The notes below the pieces were generated by a model. It made no database searches. It was not told the origin of the DNA and saw nothing but the letters and a program-made list of their open reading frames with translations. DNA of 64,000 nucleotides, from the NCBI RefSeq assembly GCF_022682495.2, contig NC_071396.1, forward strand, positions 19,279,735-19,343,734, given 5' to 3'. Of this stretch, positions 12,907 through 25,065 are shown piece after piece. A program made the translations under genes and the position numbers. Positions within the stretch are counted from its first letter, which is position 1; each line of letters opens with the position of its first letter. Source of the stretch: Desmodus rotundus (lineage: Eukaryota; Chordata; Mammalia; Chiroptera; Phyllostomidae).

Positions 12907-13131
12907 GCCCTGGCTGGTGTGGCTCAGTGGATTGAGTGCCCGCCTGTGAACTGAAAGGTCACCGGTTCAATTCCTCATCAGGGCACAAGCCTGAGTCGAG
13001 GGCTGGGTCCCCAGTTGAGGGGCACACAAGAGGCAACCAATTGATGTGTCTCCTCGCATCAGTGTTTCTCTCTTTCTCCCTCCCTTCCCTTCTCTCTAAA
13101 AAAGAAATAAATAAAATATTTTAAAAATAAA
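12907..13131 (+). mobile_element. Ves tRNA-derived SINE with target-site duplication
   Basis: The head 'gccctggctggtgtggctca' carries the Pol III A box and 'ggttcaattcctcatcaggg' the B box. A 'cacaagaggcaaccaattga' segment, a CT-rich tract and an 'ataaataaaa' tail follow. The flanks 'attaaatgaaaattga' (12891-12906) and 'attaaatgaaactga' (13132-13146) are a near-perfect target-site duplication, so this is an L1-mobilised insertion. Ves SINEs are restricted to bats. Confidence 0.95.
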
Positions 13132-13569
13132 ATTAAATGAAACTGAATAGTATTTACTTTTAAAAAACATGGCTTAGCTGTGAAACTGGACTCCTGACCT
13201 GCTTTCCCCCTGCAAACAGTAACCCCGCCTGAATGCCGTGCATGCTCTGACAGCAAAGCGCGTCAGATCATGTCTCCGGGGCTGGCTCACCGCCTCCTGC
13301 CTCGTGGTGTGGCCGCTCGTGCTTCTTAATCAGAGCGTCAGATGATTTGGTGGATGCAGTCCTGCTTTTATTTTTACAAAGCATCTTCCAGTGAGGCCTG
13401 ATCTGAGCTTCTGGGCCTTTCCTTGGCTCCACTCCAGCAACCTGACTAATTTCCTGCGCTGGGGCCCTCGGGCCACGGTCCTCATCGGAGCCCCCATGTG
13501 AGAGCCTGGGGCTGCTCGGAGTGTTCACTGCAGGGAGGGCTGCTCCCCAGGTGGCTTGGGTGCTGGGAC

Positions 13570-13690
13570 AGAGCCCTGGAGCAGGGGACTGAAGTCGGGG
13601 TGGAGTCCCCTCAGTGGCTGTGTGACTTAGTCCAAGTTAGTTAACCTCCCTGGGCTCTCAGTTCTACCTCTATAAAATAGGACTCACACA
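13570..13690 (+). repeat. MIR SINE fragment
   Basis: 'cagtggctgtgtgacttagt', 'ttaacctccctgggctctca' and 'cctctataaaataggactc' are in forward MIR order. Confidence 0.45.
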
Positions 13691-14039
13691 GGATGCAAAG
13701 AGAGAAATGAGCTCTCCCCAGAGTGGGACAGAGATGCATTCGAACCCCAGCCCTGGGGTTGCTCACTGGGGACTGTGGCAGTCCCCAGACCCCCAGAGCT
13801 CAGCCCTCGGCCTCTGGGAGGGACAGAGGTCCTATCTGTCTGTGAGAGTGCATGCGGGCATTAAAGGGAGAGTGTATGTACCATGCCAGGCATGAGGCTG
13901 GGCACCGAAGGAATGTCTTTGTTGACTATAAAATACAGGTAAGACACACCCTATGTTTCCTCTGTGGATCTTTGAAAGGATCAGATCACACTGTAAACTA
14001 TAAAGTAATATGGAATGTCTTTATTGTTATTGGAATCCA

Positions 14040-15070
14040 TTTTTTTCTTGGACCTTCCAAACCTTGAAAAAGTTGGAAAAACAACACGATAAATATCTGT
14101 GACTTCCTCTTTCCAGATTCGCCAACTGTCAACATTCGCTCACTCTCTGCATCTATCTTGATCTCTGTCCACTCACCATCTGTCTATAACTTCTTGAACC
14201 ATTTGAAAGTAGGTTGCAGACATCATACTCTATGCCTAAGTACCACAGCATATGCCTAAGAAGAAGGTTATTCTTCTACGTAACTATTATTACCAAGCAC
14301 TTTAACATACATACAATCACATTATCTTTTATACAATCCATACTTCAACTTCCTCGGTTATGCCCACAGTTGGGCTTATATCTGCTTTCTGTTCTCATAG
14401 AGAATCTCACATTGCATTGGGTGTTTGTGCCTCTTCAGGTGTCTCTCCCCGGGAACACTGCCGTCCTGGGCGATGCCGCCGTTGGCAGCCCCGGTGCACT
14501 TGAGCCAGCTCCGTCCAAACTGACTGCAGTGCAGACTCAACACACGCACAAAGGACGTGATCGCCTCACTGCAATCCTTACACGGATCGCATGTTGAAAC
14601 AATAGTACACGGAATACATGGAGCTGAAAATGCCTTATTAAAGTGAATGTCACCTGTCTCTCTGCTTTCTAACGTGTCTGTTTAAAAATTTTAAGTGGCA
14701 TATGTGACTTGCTTTATATTTCTCTTGGGCAGCACTGTTCTGGGATATTCCCTCCTTTTTTATTTTTTCTCTTATGATGTGGACATTTTTGAAGAATCCA
14801 AGCCAATTTTCTGCAGAATGCCCTGCAATCTGAATTTGTCCCTTTGACTAGATTTTGGTTAAATCTTTCTGACAAGAACACAGCCCAGGTGGCGTTGGTG
14901 CTTCACAGGCTTTGCATCACTCAGGATGTCGGTGCGTCTCTCACTGACGGGATCACACAGTCTGATGAGTCGGTTAGAGCGGCCTCCGCCACGTCTCTCC
15001 CATAAGGGTCCCTTTCACCCCTTGTAACCAATAACCTCAGGAGTAAGCATCCTGCTCCAACAACCTTTGA
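14040..15070 (-). repeat. old L1M LINE 3' region, antisense, with gaps
   Basis: Plus-strand landmarks 'cttgaaccatttgaaagtag', 'gttgcagacatcatactct', later 'ggacatttttgaagaatcca', 'tttgtccctttgactagatt' and 'ttcacaggctttgcatcact' resemble the reverse complement of an L1ME-type 3' region like that at 3955-4625. About 300 bases in the middle (14400-14690) are not clearly L1. Diffuse similarity may continue to 15470. Confidence 0.55.
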
Positions 15071-15816
15071 CCCGGAGGGCGGGGGTAGCATCCAGTGATG
15101 CTCTTTGCCTCTCTCTATCCTACATCACAGCTTGCAAAACTCACGGCTGTCTTACCTTTTCATTTTAACTCAATGGCTTGACCACTTTTCTGTTTATGTC
15201 TTTTATGCTAAGACAGAGTGAAAAATTCACAGCTTTCTAAATCTCATTGTAGTACTGGTGTATGGCATTCCATTCTATAAATCTGATGATCTTTATTGGT
15301 GATCGTTTAGGTCATTTCATTTTTTTCTATTAAAAACATTGATTCCGCCAACGGTTCAATCATTTCCTTCTTTGACTTATATTCCTAGAAGTGAATTGCT
15401 GATTTTGTTTAGTTAAATCTGCAGCACGTGTAGTCCGGTGGCCCTCCAGAAATATCACACTTTTACTGAATCACCCGGGATGCTTTCAGCAAGAGAATAA
15501 TAACCACAGCACAGATTGGCTTAAATAATAAAGACGTTTGTCAGAACCCCAGATGAAAGGTACGATGAACACTGTTTTTACTAGATTTCGTTTTTTAGAA
15601 AGATGCTAGATGTGACCCAACAACAGATTCCAGGTTTACAGCATGGAAAACCCTGGCTTCAAATACTCGGGTTCTGTTCCGGAGTTGGAGAGAGGTGGCT
15701 ACCTGAACAAATTCTGACGTTTGTTAGCACCTTGTCTACACGGGGTAGCAGAGCACACTGGCCCCCAAGGCCCTCCTCACTCATCCTTAACTTCCAAGCC
15801 TTTGCCGATCTATTAA

Positions 15817-15990
15817 GTGGGAGACCAGCCTGGGTTCATAGTCTGGAACCACTACTTAGCAGCTGTGTGACTTTGAGAAAGTTACTTGATGTCTCTGTGC
15901 CTCTGGCTCCTCATCTCGAAAATGCAGATAATAATATCTACCTCATAGACTTGTTATGCGGATTCAATATAACGTGCTTAGCAGAGTGAG
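15817..15990 (+). repeat. MIR SINE
   Basis: A well-preserved forward MIR: 'gcagctgtgtgactttgaga', 'agttacttgatgtctctgtg', 'ctcctcatctcgaaaatgc', 'agataataatatctacctca' and 'cttgttatgcggattcaata', ending at 'gcagagtgagg'. Confidence 0.65.
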
Positions 15991-16792
15991 GACGTTTCAA
16001 AAAGCAACTGCCTTTTTTCACTTGCAGGTTTCTGTGGCTCTATCGGGGTGAATCTGGGTTTGAACTCACCACACCTGAGAGGAGAAGTCAGAAGACACTT
16101 GTGGTCTGCTGGCACAACTGCGTCCTGGGCTCCAGATGCCGCCCAGCTCGTGGGATGTGGAGAGCTCATGGGGAGACTGACAGGGGCAGTGTGGACAAAG
16201 ACCTGGGGCCCAGCAAGGCCGGGAAGGAAGGAGACAAGGACTCTGCTGCCAGAGCTTCAGAAGGAGAAGAAGGTAAACAGTAACAGAAATGCCCTCAGCA
16301 GGAGGTATCTCAGGACAGCCCCACACCTCCTTGCAGTCTGCTTGTTCGGAGGTTCCCGGCAGCCACCTCACCCTGTCCCTGGTCCCTGTCACTCTCCTTC
16401 AGGGTCCTCTATTTGGCCTGAGCCCCTCCAGCCTTGTTCGGTGTCTTCCCACTTGGCACAGGTGCCGGCACCTTGCCTGACCCTGTGGGAGCGCTGAGCA
16501 GAGGGTCATCGGTTGAATAAATGCCATTCGCAGCTACTACGGAAGATGCTGGAGTCATCAGAGTGTCGTTCTCCTTTGACTTCAGCTTCCCCTCTGGGAT
16601 CCATGGTGATTTGTGCACAAAATCTAACAGTGTCTCCTTGGTAGGGGGGGAGCCTAAGTTTTTAGGGAACATAGGAAGGGGCGAGAGGATTAAGAGGAGG
16701 AAAAGACGTGGGTGTTCTTGTGAGAGAACGGAGGCTGTGGTGGGGGAGTCTGGGATGAACATGAGCAGACGGTAAAGGCCTGGAAACCTGAC

Positions 16793-16830
16793 AGGGCCAG
16801 GGCCAGGGTCAGGGTCAGGGCCAGGGCCAG
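16793..16830. repeat. GGGCCA/GGGTCA hexanucleotide repeat
   Basis: Six consecutive hexamers occur in the order GGGCCA, GGGCCA, GGGTCA, GGGTCA, GGGCCA, GGGCCA. Each has a GGG run, so the plus strand could fold into a G-quadruplex. A short minisatellite-like array, not part of a gene I can identify. Confidence 0.9.
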
Positions 16831-17680
16831 TGCTAAAGCCACCTCCTTCTGCTCAAAGGTGAGATAATGGTGACACTGACATTTCCAGTGACCTTAAAAA
16901 GCGTTAGGGGGTTGAAGGAGTCAGTTCTTCACCCTTCACTGTGAGAAATAATCAAATCTTAAGTCATCTCCACTCTGTGACTAACACCCTTTTCTGCCCC
17001 CGGAATGACTAAGCCATCAGACAGATTATCCTCCGATGATGTGTGCTGCCTAATACCAACCTCCACTCCGCCAGCCTTTGGAGAGGAGACTGTATGTCTG
17101 CCTTTGAAAACTGGGCTGAAGGGGCCGCATCTGTGAGCATCGCCTGGCCCTCCAGCTCACTCTCATCTCTTGCCTAGCGAACCTGCTTCTGGCTCATCGA
17201 GAGGAGCTAACCTGACCTGACTCCCTGAGAAGAGGCTGCCGGCTGGGCCAGGCCCCGGCCCCTCAGGGCCCTCCCAGGCATCCTGAGGGCCCCTCGGGTG
17301 GTTTTACAGTTACTCGTGGAGGAGGCCACGGAAACAGAAGGTGCTAAATTAGGCAGCAAAGCAGAGAAAAAGCAAGGACCCACGGTCAGCGCCCTGATGC
17401 CTTTATTTCAAGCAGACTCTGCCTGAGGTCTTTTCTGACTCTCTGACATCCTATAATTATGATCCTAATAAATATTTATCTAGATAACAGCACATGAATC
17501 AGTCGATGACTTCCCTTGTTACTTATAAGCTGGAAGGGTCAGCGGTAACTGTGTTGAAACTGAGATGGTTTCAGTTGTTGAAATAGAATTACTGAAATTG
17601 TCTGAGTGCTAATTGTTGATGTGCTCAGCCTCTTCCCAGCCAGAATCCTAGCGTTTCTCTCAGCTCCGATGACGAAGAAC
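16831..17680. other. no gene or repeat recognised
   Basis: Unique-looking sequence with no supported open frame. Some CT-rich patches may be degraded L2 (around 17400), but the similarity is too weak to call. Confidence 0.4.
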
Positions 17681-17684
17681 ACGG

Positions 17685-18200
17685 GATGAAACCACTCCTC
17701 TGCTTAAACCCTGTCAGTGGCTCCCCCTCACCCCGCAGATAAAATCCAGCCCTTTTATCATGGTTAGAAAGCTCACACTCCTGCTGCCTCTCAGCCTTAT
17801 CTCTTAGCTCCCTTCTCTGCGGCCCCCACCTGAGCCTGAGACCGGCTGCACCTGCGCAGCAAGACCTGTCTACGGCTCAGTGGGGCCAAGGCACCCCCTC
17901 ATCCTGGAGCCCCTCACCTCCCACCCTCACCTGGCTGAGCGATTCTCAGCTTTCTGTCTCAGCCAAGACGTCATTTCCTCCCAGCAGCTCTCCCCCTGCA
18001 CACCCCCATGTGGGTGCCCCTCGGTGAGCCCCCGCAGAGCAGTGCAGCGGGCTGCAGGCTGTGATAAGGGCCCGTGCAATTGCCCGTCTCCCTCTCTGGC
18101 TGTGCGGCTGTGAGTGCAAGCACTGGGCTCCCTTGGTGCTCTGTCCCCAGCACTCCGCCCTGGGGTCTGGCACGCAGTAGATGCTTGATAAGTATTTCCG
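17685..18200 (+). repeat. L2 LINE 3' end including 3' UTR
   Basis: The run 'aaccactcctctgcttaaac', 'gtggctccccctcacc', 'gataaaatccagccctttt' corresponds to the L2 ORF2 C-terminus. The end, 'ccagcactccgccctgggg' through 'ggcacgcagtagatgcttga', matches the L2 3' terminus (cagtgcctggcacatagtaggtgctc). No intact frame. Confidence 0.6.
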
Positions 18201-18846
18201 ATCCAATGCCAATCATGCCCATATGATTTTTGACGTTTTTGCTATTTAGCATCAAGTTTCCATTCTCTGTACATGCTCTCTGCCACGACCAAGTGACTCA
18301 CATTCGCTCCAACCCAAGCTGCACCCCCTCTGGCAGCCAGAGGGCAGTCCCCTCCCGGCCCCTGGCACATGCCCAACAGCCTCGACTCTGCTGTAGGGAT
18401 TTGAGTATCACATGGAAGAACTGGCTTTCAGTCACAGAAGGGTGAGACAGCGGAAGTCCATTTGGGACCAGGGAGTGTGCAGTTACGGCTTGAGGTCAAG
18501 AGGAGCATTTCCACGAGGTGCAGGGTGCACTGGCAGCAAGAAAAACACGAGTGAGGGAGGTCGGTTAGGGACCCATGATAGTAAACAAACTAGGTGACTG
18601 GGGAGGAACTGAGAGGCTGGACACGGCAATTCATCAGGCAAAAGCACAAACGAGAGAGAGGCTCCGCTGAGTTGACGTTCAACTTCTGGGTCCAGAAAAC
18701 GGGGAAGCAGGTGATACTGGGAAGAGTAGCGGAATCATTACAGAGGTGGTGTGAAGTGTCACGCTTTGCTTTGTTTTTTTTTTACGGGGAGGAGGGTGTG
18801 CATTGAATCTGTTAGCAGAATATACATGCTAAAAAGTACGATTATT

Positions 18847-19104
18847 GCCCTGGCTGGTGTGGCACAGTTAGTTGGAATGACATCCCATAAATCAAAAGGT
18901 CGCAAGTTCGATTCCCAGTCAGGGCACATGCCTGGGTTGTGGGTTCAGTCTTGGTCAGGGTGCATATAAGAGGCAACTAATCAATGTATCTCTCTCACAT
19001 CAGTGTTTCCCTCCCTCTGTCTCTCTCTTCTTTACCCTCTCTAAATGAATAAAGCATGTCCTTGGGTGCAGATAAAAAATAAGAAAAAAATTTAAAAATA
19101 TTTT
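18847..19104 (+). mobile_element. Ves SINE, older subfamily, with target-site duplication
   Basis: Head 'gccctggctggtgtggcaca', B box 'agttcgattcccagtcaggg', then 'taagaggcaactaatcaatg', a CT tract and a tail with 'gcatgtccttgggtgcagat'. The flanks 'aaaagtacgattatt' (18832-18846) and 'aaaagtgcaattatt' (19105-19119) are a diverged duplication. The tail differs from the simple 'aaataaataaaa' copies, which points to an older subfamily. Confidence 0.95.
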
Positions 19105-19124
19105 AAAAGTGCAATTATTCAAAT

Positions 19125-19345
19125 AATAATTACAGATAACATGTTTTCTGTGACTGCTATGTGCCCATCACTTTACAAAATTAACTTCTCTGATGCTGCT
19201 GCAACGCTGTGTGTAAGGCAGGCTGTGTTATTCTCCCTGCATCAGAGACAAGGAAACCACGGCTTTACTCACTTGTCCGCCTTCACACAGCTGTTCCTGA
19301 GTGCAGAGGTGGGACTGGGCCTGGGCTCTGGAACCCCAGCAGCCT
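19125..19345 (-). repeat. MIR SINE, reverse orientation
   Basis: 'gtgcccatcactttacaaaa', 'tattctccctgcatcagaga', 'aaggaaaccacggctttac' and 'gtccgccttcacacagctg' follow the reverse-complement MIR. The upstream Ves SINE inserted beside its edge. Confidence 0.6.
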
Positions 19346-20465
19346 CAGCTGGTGGGAACTGAGGCTGGAGAGGTCTCGGTGCTCTGTGGAGACTCTGGGT
19401 GCTGATCGAACACTGTGTTGGACGAGGTGATCCAGGGAGACAACGGAAGAAAGAGCTGGGATCCAGGGATGGGCAGGGAAGGCTAGCGGTGAGCAGGCAA
19501 AGGGAAGGTGGGACGCCAGAGGCGAGACTGAGCAGGGGCAGCCGAGAAGGGGAGTGGACCGAGTAAAGCACCACTGAATAAGGTGGCAACACCTTCTAGA
19601 AGAGAACGATGACAGTGTCAAGTGCCACTGAGAGCCTCCAAGAAAGGGAAGTACTTTAGGGCCATGGGACTGTGTATTATTTGTTGATTGGTCAGGTTAA
19701 TAATCAATATGTTTTCTGAGTGTCCCTGGGCATCTGCAGTGCGCAAAGCAAAGAAACGCTGAGAAAGCCAGTGGGTGACATCCGCAGCTTCCACAGAACT
19801 GCACCCGGGACAACACAGAACACAGGAGGAGTGTGTGCTGTGGTCCCCGCACATCAAAGATGCAAAGCTGTGAAAGGCCAGGTATTCCCATAAAGGTTGC
19901 CCGAAACCCGCAGGTTATCACTACAGCATTGCTAAAGCCTCAGAATCGCTCTAGGCAAACCAATTGGCATTTAATTTGAACACGTAATCTGAGACAGCCT
20001 TGTCTCCTGTGCTGGGGCCCCTGAGATCATTTACCAAACATTCAGATGGCATTTCCAGCTCCCATTTCAGGCTCCAGCACCAGATAACATAGAGAATGGT
20101 TGATTCCAGAATCAGCCAGAATCATTTTTCATTTGAACCGTTCAGATAATACTTTATGGTGTGCATTCAAGGAATTTACAGACTAAAATTATTCTCTTCA
20201 CCTTTGTCCATTGTTAATTAATTTTTCAGCTTGATCTGCAGAAAGTCTGAAACTCAGGGAGTTTAAGATGATCTCTGTAAGTCTGTCCGCTTTGGAAGAG
20301 GACAGGGTTCTTTCCTTTTCTGTGGTTAAATAATAAATAAACTGGCCTCCGAGTTGCTAACACTGAACTCCCGGGCTTAGTGACCTCACAGTGCGTCTGC
20401 TGGGGAGGGGGACAGGACAGACTGGTAGTCTGGAGAAAGTGTAAGATGTCAACACTAAAGGAACA
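19346..20465. other. no gene or repeat recognised
   Basis: Purine-rich patches near 19430-19530 give long minus-strand Leu/Ser/Pro-rich frames (to 112 codons). These look compositional rather than coding. No repeat family recognised. Confidence 0.45.
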
Positions 20466-20469
20466 ACAA

Positions 20470-20610
20470 AACCATTAGCTTGGACCCTATCCAGATGAGC
20501 GAAATGAGCCCCAGAAATGTGAGAGGGTTTGCTCAAGCCTCAGAGCTAGTTAGTCCCAGTACTAGGGCGGCAGCCTGGGTCTCTTAACTGTAATCTGTTC
20601 TCTTTCCACT
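20470..20610 (-). repeat. MIR SINE fragment, reverse orientation
   Basis: 'gatgagcgaaatgagcccca', 'gtttgctcaagcctcagagc', 'gggcggcagcctgggtctc' and 'ctctttccactctactattc' match the reverse-complement MIR head region. Confidence 0.5.
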
Positions 20611-20949
20611 CTACTATTCAGAAAACAACTCGTCGATCCGCAGATTTTGTCCTCTGTCTAGCATTCCAGCATTTTAGAATCGAATACCTCTTACTGTCTC
20701 CATAAGTACACGCTGTGCCTTTGGCAAGGAAACTGGCACACAGGCTCTTCAGAACAGCCTGAGCTCACGCCCAACCATTTCTTATGTGGTAACATAAGCT
20801 TTGGAGAAAGACCGCCCGGGCTTTGGTATAGCCAGCCTTGTTTTCCGGGTTATTTCCCCAGTTTTAGTGAAATATGGTTGACATCACTCTGGGTTTTAAT
20901 CCTTGCTTCATCCTATCTAGTTTGGCATTGGGCAAGGAGTTACTTAAAA

Positions 20950-21395
20950 TCTGTATGATTCTTTTTGCTGCTATAACAAATCACCACAAACCTAGTGGCT
21001 TAAGGCAACACAAATTTATTCTACTGCAGCTCTAATAAGTCAAAATGAGTCTACAGATCAAAACCAAACGTCGGCAGGGTGGGTTCCTGCTGGAGGCTCC
21101 AAGGGAGAACCCGTTTCCTTGCCCTCTCCTGCTTCTGGGGGCGCCCATATGCCTTGACTTGCGGCCCCTTCCTCTCATTACCCCAACCTCTTGCTGCCAT
21201 CATCACATGCACAGTATTGCTCGCACGTGCTTACGCTGGGCCCCTCAAAAAACCCAAGATGATCTCCCCATCTCAAGATTTCTAACGTAATCACACCAGC
21301 AAAGACCCTTCGGCATATAAGCCAATGTAGTCTGAGGATGAGGATGTGGGCATCGTTGGGGCCAGTATTCTGTGGTCCGAGAACTCTAGGAGGCT
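20950..21395 (-). mobile_element. MLT1-type MaLR solo LTR, antisense
   Basis: Plus-strand 'ttgctgctataacaaatcac', 'aaacctagtggcttaaggca', 'cacaaatttattctactgc', 'ggagaacccgtttccttgcc', 'gatgatctccccatctcaag' and 'gaggatgtgggcatcgttgg' read as the reverse complement of a MaLR (ERVL-related) LTR of the MLT1 group. No internal gag or pol was seen, so it is a solo LTR relic. The subfamily is uncertain. Confidence 0.65.
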
Positions 21396-21479
21396 CAGAG
21401 ATAGTTCTGGAGATAGTAATTTCCATTGGCTAGTGCTTAGACATCACTCCATATAATGGGCTCACCTCTTTGTCCTTGA

Positions 21480-21640
21480 AAGACTGGATTATAATCACTT
21501 GGTCGTGATTACACCTTGTTCACTAGACTATACAGCTCTGGAGAGCAGGGGCGGTACCCAATATATTTTTTTGTATCTCCTCTCCCCAGCAGTGTCTGGC
21601 ACGTGGTAGTTGCTCAGTAAATACTTGTGGTCATGAGGAT
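21480..21640 (+). repeat. L2 LINE 3' terminus
   Basis: 'gttcactagactatacagct', 'tggagagcaggggcggtac', 'ccccagcagtgtctggcacg' and 'tagttgctcagtaaatactt' match the L2 3' end, where 'agactgtaagctcc' and 'gtgcctggcacatagtagg' are diagnostic. Confidence 0.6.
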
Positions 21641-22539
21641 TAAGAGACAGCATAGAAAATGCCTGATGGTGCCTGGCTCAAAGGTGTTCAGTAAGTGATG
21701 GATGCTTCTGCTAAGGTCCATCATACCTAAGGAAGTGGGAGCTCTTCTATGGGTGACAAGTAAAGTGTCTCCCTCCCCGACAGGAAAATGCAGTATTACA
21801 TGTCTTCTAGCTTAGAGTCAAAAACCCTTTGGGGCAATTAGAGGTGATGTCTTGTTTTACCTTTGGTTTTTATTATAACCTGTCTTGCCCAGAATCGAGC
21901 ACACATTTGCTGAAGAAAGTGGACTGGCTGCCTTTTGGAGGCCAAGGAGGACAGGGGCAGGTAAGAAGGAAGGAACTCGCCACCTGTATTTCTTCTCCCT
22001 AACTGGACAGGACAGAAGTGCAACCTGGGCCTGTCTTCACCCTCTCAAATGCTGGGAATGCTGTCTTCAGTCTCTGCTCCTCTCCATGGGCCCAAACTGC
22101 TCTTTTCTGCTGATGTTTGCCAGGCACCGTGGAGGGACGAGAAGGCGGCAGCGGCCAAGGAGTTCTGGGCGGCCTTGTGGCTCTGTAGTCACTCTATTCT
22201 TGGACTTGCTGTCTGGCCTCATGCAAGTCATTCCTCGTTCCATTTCTGCATCTATAATATGCATAACTCACCTCACAGATGCCAAGAAAGTCAAAGAGCT
22301 TGTTTGTGTTCCTGTCATTAAAGGGGAAAAGTTAAATTACAAAGCAGTTGTTACCTATCAGACTATTATTAGACCAAAGCCAAAGTCAAAGCCAAAGCAA
22401 GCTTTGATTTCATCTCAAAGCATGGAGCAGAGGATCCAGTGCCAGACCTTCTAAAGGTGCACGCTGTTTAAAGTGAGCCCGCCCGCCCTACTACTTGGAT
22501 TCAGGTTCAAACACATCTCACTATAGGGATGCTGGTCCC

Positions 22540-22645
22540 TCCCAGAAGTACATGCAGTAGGACTTGAACCAGCAACCTTGACATCCAGCCAGGCAGTAGC
22601 GTGGAGTGAGTGCACCACAGCCAGAGTCCGAGTGGCATACCAACA
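22540..22645 (-). repeat. possible tRNA-derived SINE fragment with B box
   Basis: On the minus strand 'ggttgctggttcaagtccta' contains a good Pol III B box (GGTTCAAGTCC). A candidate A box, 'tggctgtggtg', lies about 50 bases before it. It does not fold into a clean tRNA cloverleaf and is not a Ves element. It could be an older tRNA SINE or chance. Confidence 0.25.
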
Positions 22646-23142
22646 GTATTTGCTAACAAAAATAGGTCCGGTGGTCTGCAGAAGAAATTTTGAATGATTT
22701 ATTACTTTATTCCTATGAAAGGTATAACAAAGAAATAAATATTAAACCACACTTGGTTTCACAGGCAACAAGACACTCTTTTAAAGAAGAAAAAATTGTA
22801 ACCACCATGAAAAAAATCAGACCACCATGAGCTCCTTGAAGACCACTCTGTTTTGTGTTTAAATCTTTGTCTTTTAAAAACCCTTAAAAGAGTCAGTACT
22901 CAATAATTGTTGACTCACTATTACTTATTCAAGCAAACACCAGTTCTGTTGTCTGATGCAGGGGTCAAGGGGGACCAGAAGACATAACGTTTGCCACGTG
23001 TGGGAGGTGACAGGCAAACGGATTTAAAAAGGGACCCTGTGTGAGTGAAAATGAACTTGCACTGACACGGAATTTGTGCAGCTGGGCATTCATTCCTGTG
23101 CACGCTCTCTCATTTCCATCATTCAGCACTCAGACTTTCTCC
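22646..23142. other. no gene recognised; possible MLT1 5' part near the end
   Basis: AT-rich up to 22920. The last roughly 200 bases may be the 5' part of the MLT1 LTR whose 3' end resumes after the L1 at 28253: 'agactttctccag' here and 'aactctgagagaataatttc' there would rejoin. This is inference from continuity only. Confidence 0.3.
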
Positions 23143-25065
23143 AGTCCAAGGTGGCGGTGGAGTAGGTGGGAGTTCCACTCACCTCCTCCCAGAACCAAAC
23201 TGGAATTACAGTGAAATGCAGGACAATTATCCAAATAACCAACTGAAGACTAGCTGAAAAGAACTCTTATAACCAAGGATTTACAGAAGAAGCCACATCG
23301 AGACTGGTAGGAAAGGCAGAGACCCCAAAAGTTCTGGCCCTGCTCCCATGGGTGATGGCTGAGATTCCAGAGGGATATCTCAGCTGCAAAGGTTACCTTG
23401 GAGAACCATGGGGTCTCAACCCTACACCAACCTCACAATGGGCTCCCCAGCCCAGAGTGCTAGAGCCTGGAAGAGGCACCCATATAACATCAGGCTGTGA
23501 ACATCAGCAGGGATTCTGCTCACCAGGGAGAAATGGGAGTCTGCTACACATAGGCGCCCTCTTATAGGACCAATGCACAAAATCTCTTCCACAGCCACTC
23601 ATGCTGGGCTCCAGCAAAGGGAGGGTGGACCAGACCAGAGTCTTGTGAGGAGAGGCTGGGGTTTGTGGCTCTGGGGAGAGAGCTGAAGGGAGACAGCCAC
23701 CAGGGCACCTACACTGAGTCTTCCTCCCGCACCACAGATACCATCTTTCCTGGGTGGAGCACTCCCGTCCCTGCGTCCCTGCGGCATCAGCCTGGGGAAA
23801 AGCAATCGTCCCACCCTCTGCTCCCTCTTGCCCCACCCTGCAGAGCTTAGGCCCTACTGAGGAGTCAGCTGTGTTGGTGGGGGTGTAGAGAGTGGGGCGG
23901 ACTCAGGAACCACTGACTGAGTTGTGTGGCTTTGGGGTGGGGGTCATTCCCCCCACTTTGCCATGAACCTGAGCAGTGCCTCTCCCCACCATCTGGGTTC
24001 CCCATGGCCCTACCCTAACACACTGCAGCTCCCCAGGAGGTCTGGTCAGAATCCAGAACAGACTGAGTTCTATGGCTCTGGGGCAGGGGAGAGTCCTCCC
24101 ACCTTTCCCCAACTGTGACAGCCACCTCATGGGAGAGATGCTAACCCCACACTCCCAACTCTTGGTGGTCCCACCCTAATGAGCTCAGTCTCCCAGCAGA
24201 ATCTGGGACAGACTTGGTTATGTGGCTCTAGGACAAAGGCCATTTTTCCCTAGAACATGTAGCTGGTGCAGAACCCTCCTTTCACACGGCCGAATCTTGG
24301 TCTGTTTGGGCCTGATAAACTCTGCTGGCCTCAGCCCAACAACTCCGAGACCCTGCTCCACCACAGAGGTCTGCGGGCACCTGGTGAGTGGCAGCTACAC
24401 TTGCTATACCCTGGGACTTTTACTGAGTAGCCTCAGACACAGCAATGGTACCAAGTGTGAACCTGTATCACTTTGGTAATCACCACTCGCCCCTACCTGG
24501 TGACTCACTGAGAACCATGCAACTTCTGCCAGAGGCTCTTTCAGTGACTCAGCCTAATAGGCAGCTCAGAGGCGAGGCCAGGCGGAGGTGGATCTCTGGG
24601 TGCTTTGGGCCTTTTGCTGACCTGCTTCTGGGCTGAGTGCTGGTGGAAGCTGGCCTTGGAGCACAGCGTGGTCCTTTCCAAGCCCACCTAGACCCAGCAG
24701 AAGCAACCACAATCTGTGGATTGATTTGTAGCTCTAAACAGGTTCCCCTGGGCCAGGCACAGGCCGAGTCTGACATTGGCCTACACCTGAGTCCCTCCAA
24801 AGAGGCCCCAGAACCAACATACCCAGTGGCCAGCTTCAGACAACATCAAAGCAAGACCCAATTAGTCTCACAAGTGGCATCTCCAGAATAAGACCTCCGC
24901 AGGCACCAGACCCTGCTGAGGCAAACTTCACTCCACGTGGCCAGGAGTTCATCACCACCAAACCAGTGCTATAAGAAATGTCAAAGGGTCTTCTTTAAGA
25001 AGAAGAAAAGAACCCCAACAAAACAGGAACAGAAGTATAAAGAATAAAATGGCAATAAACAGTAC

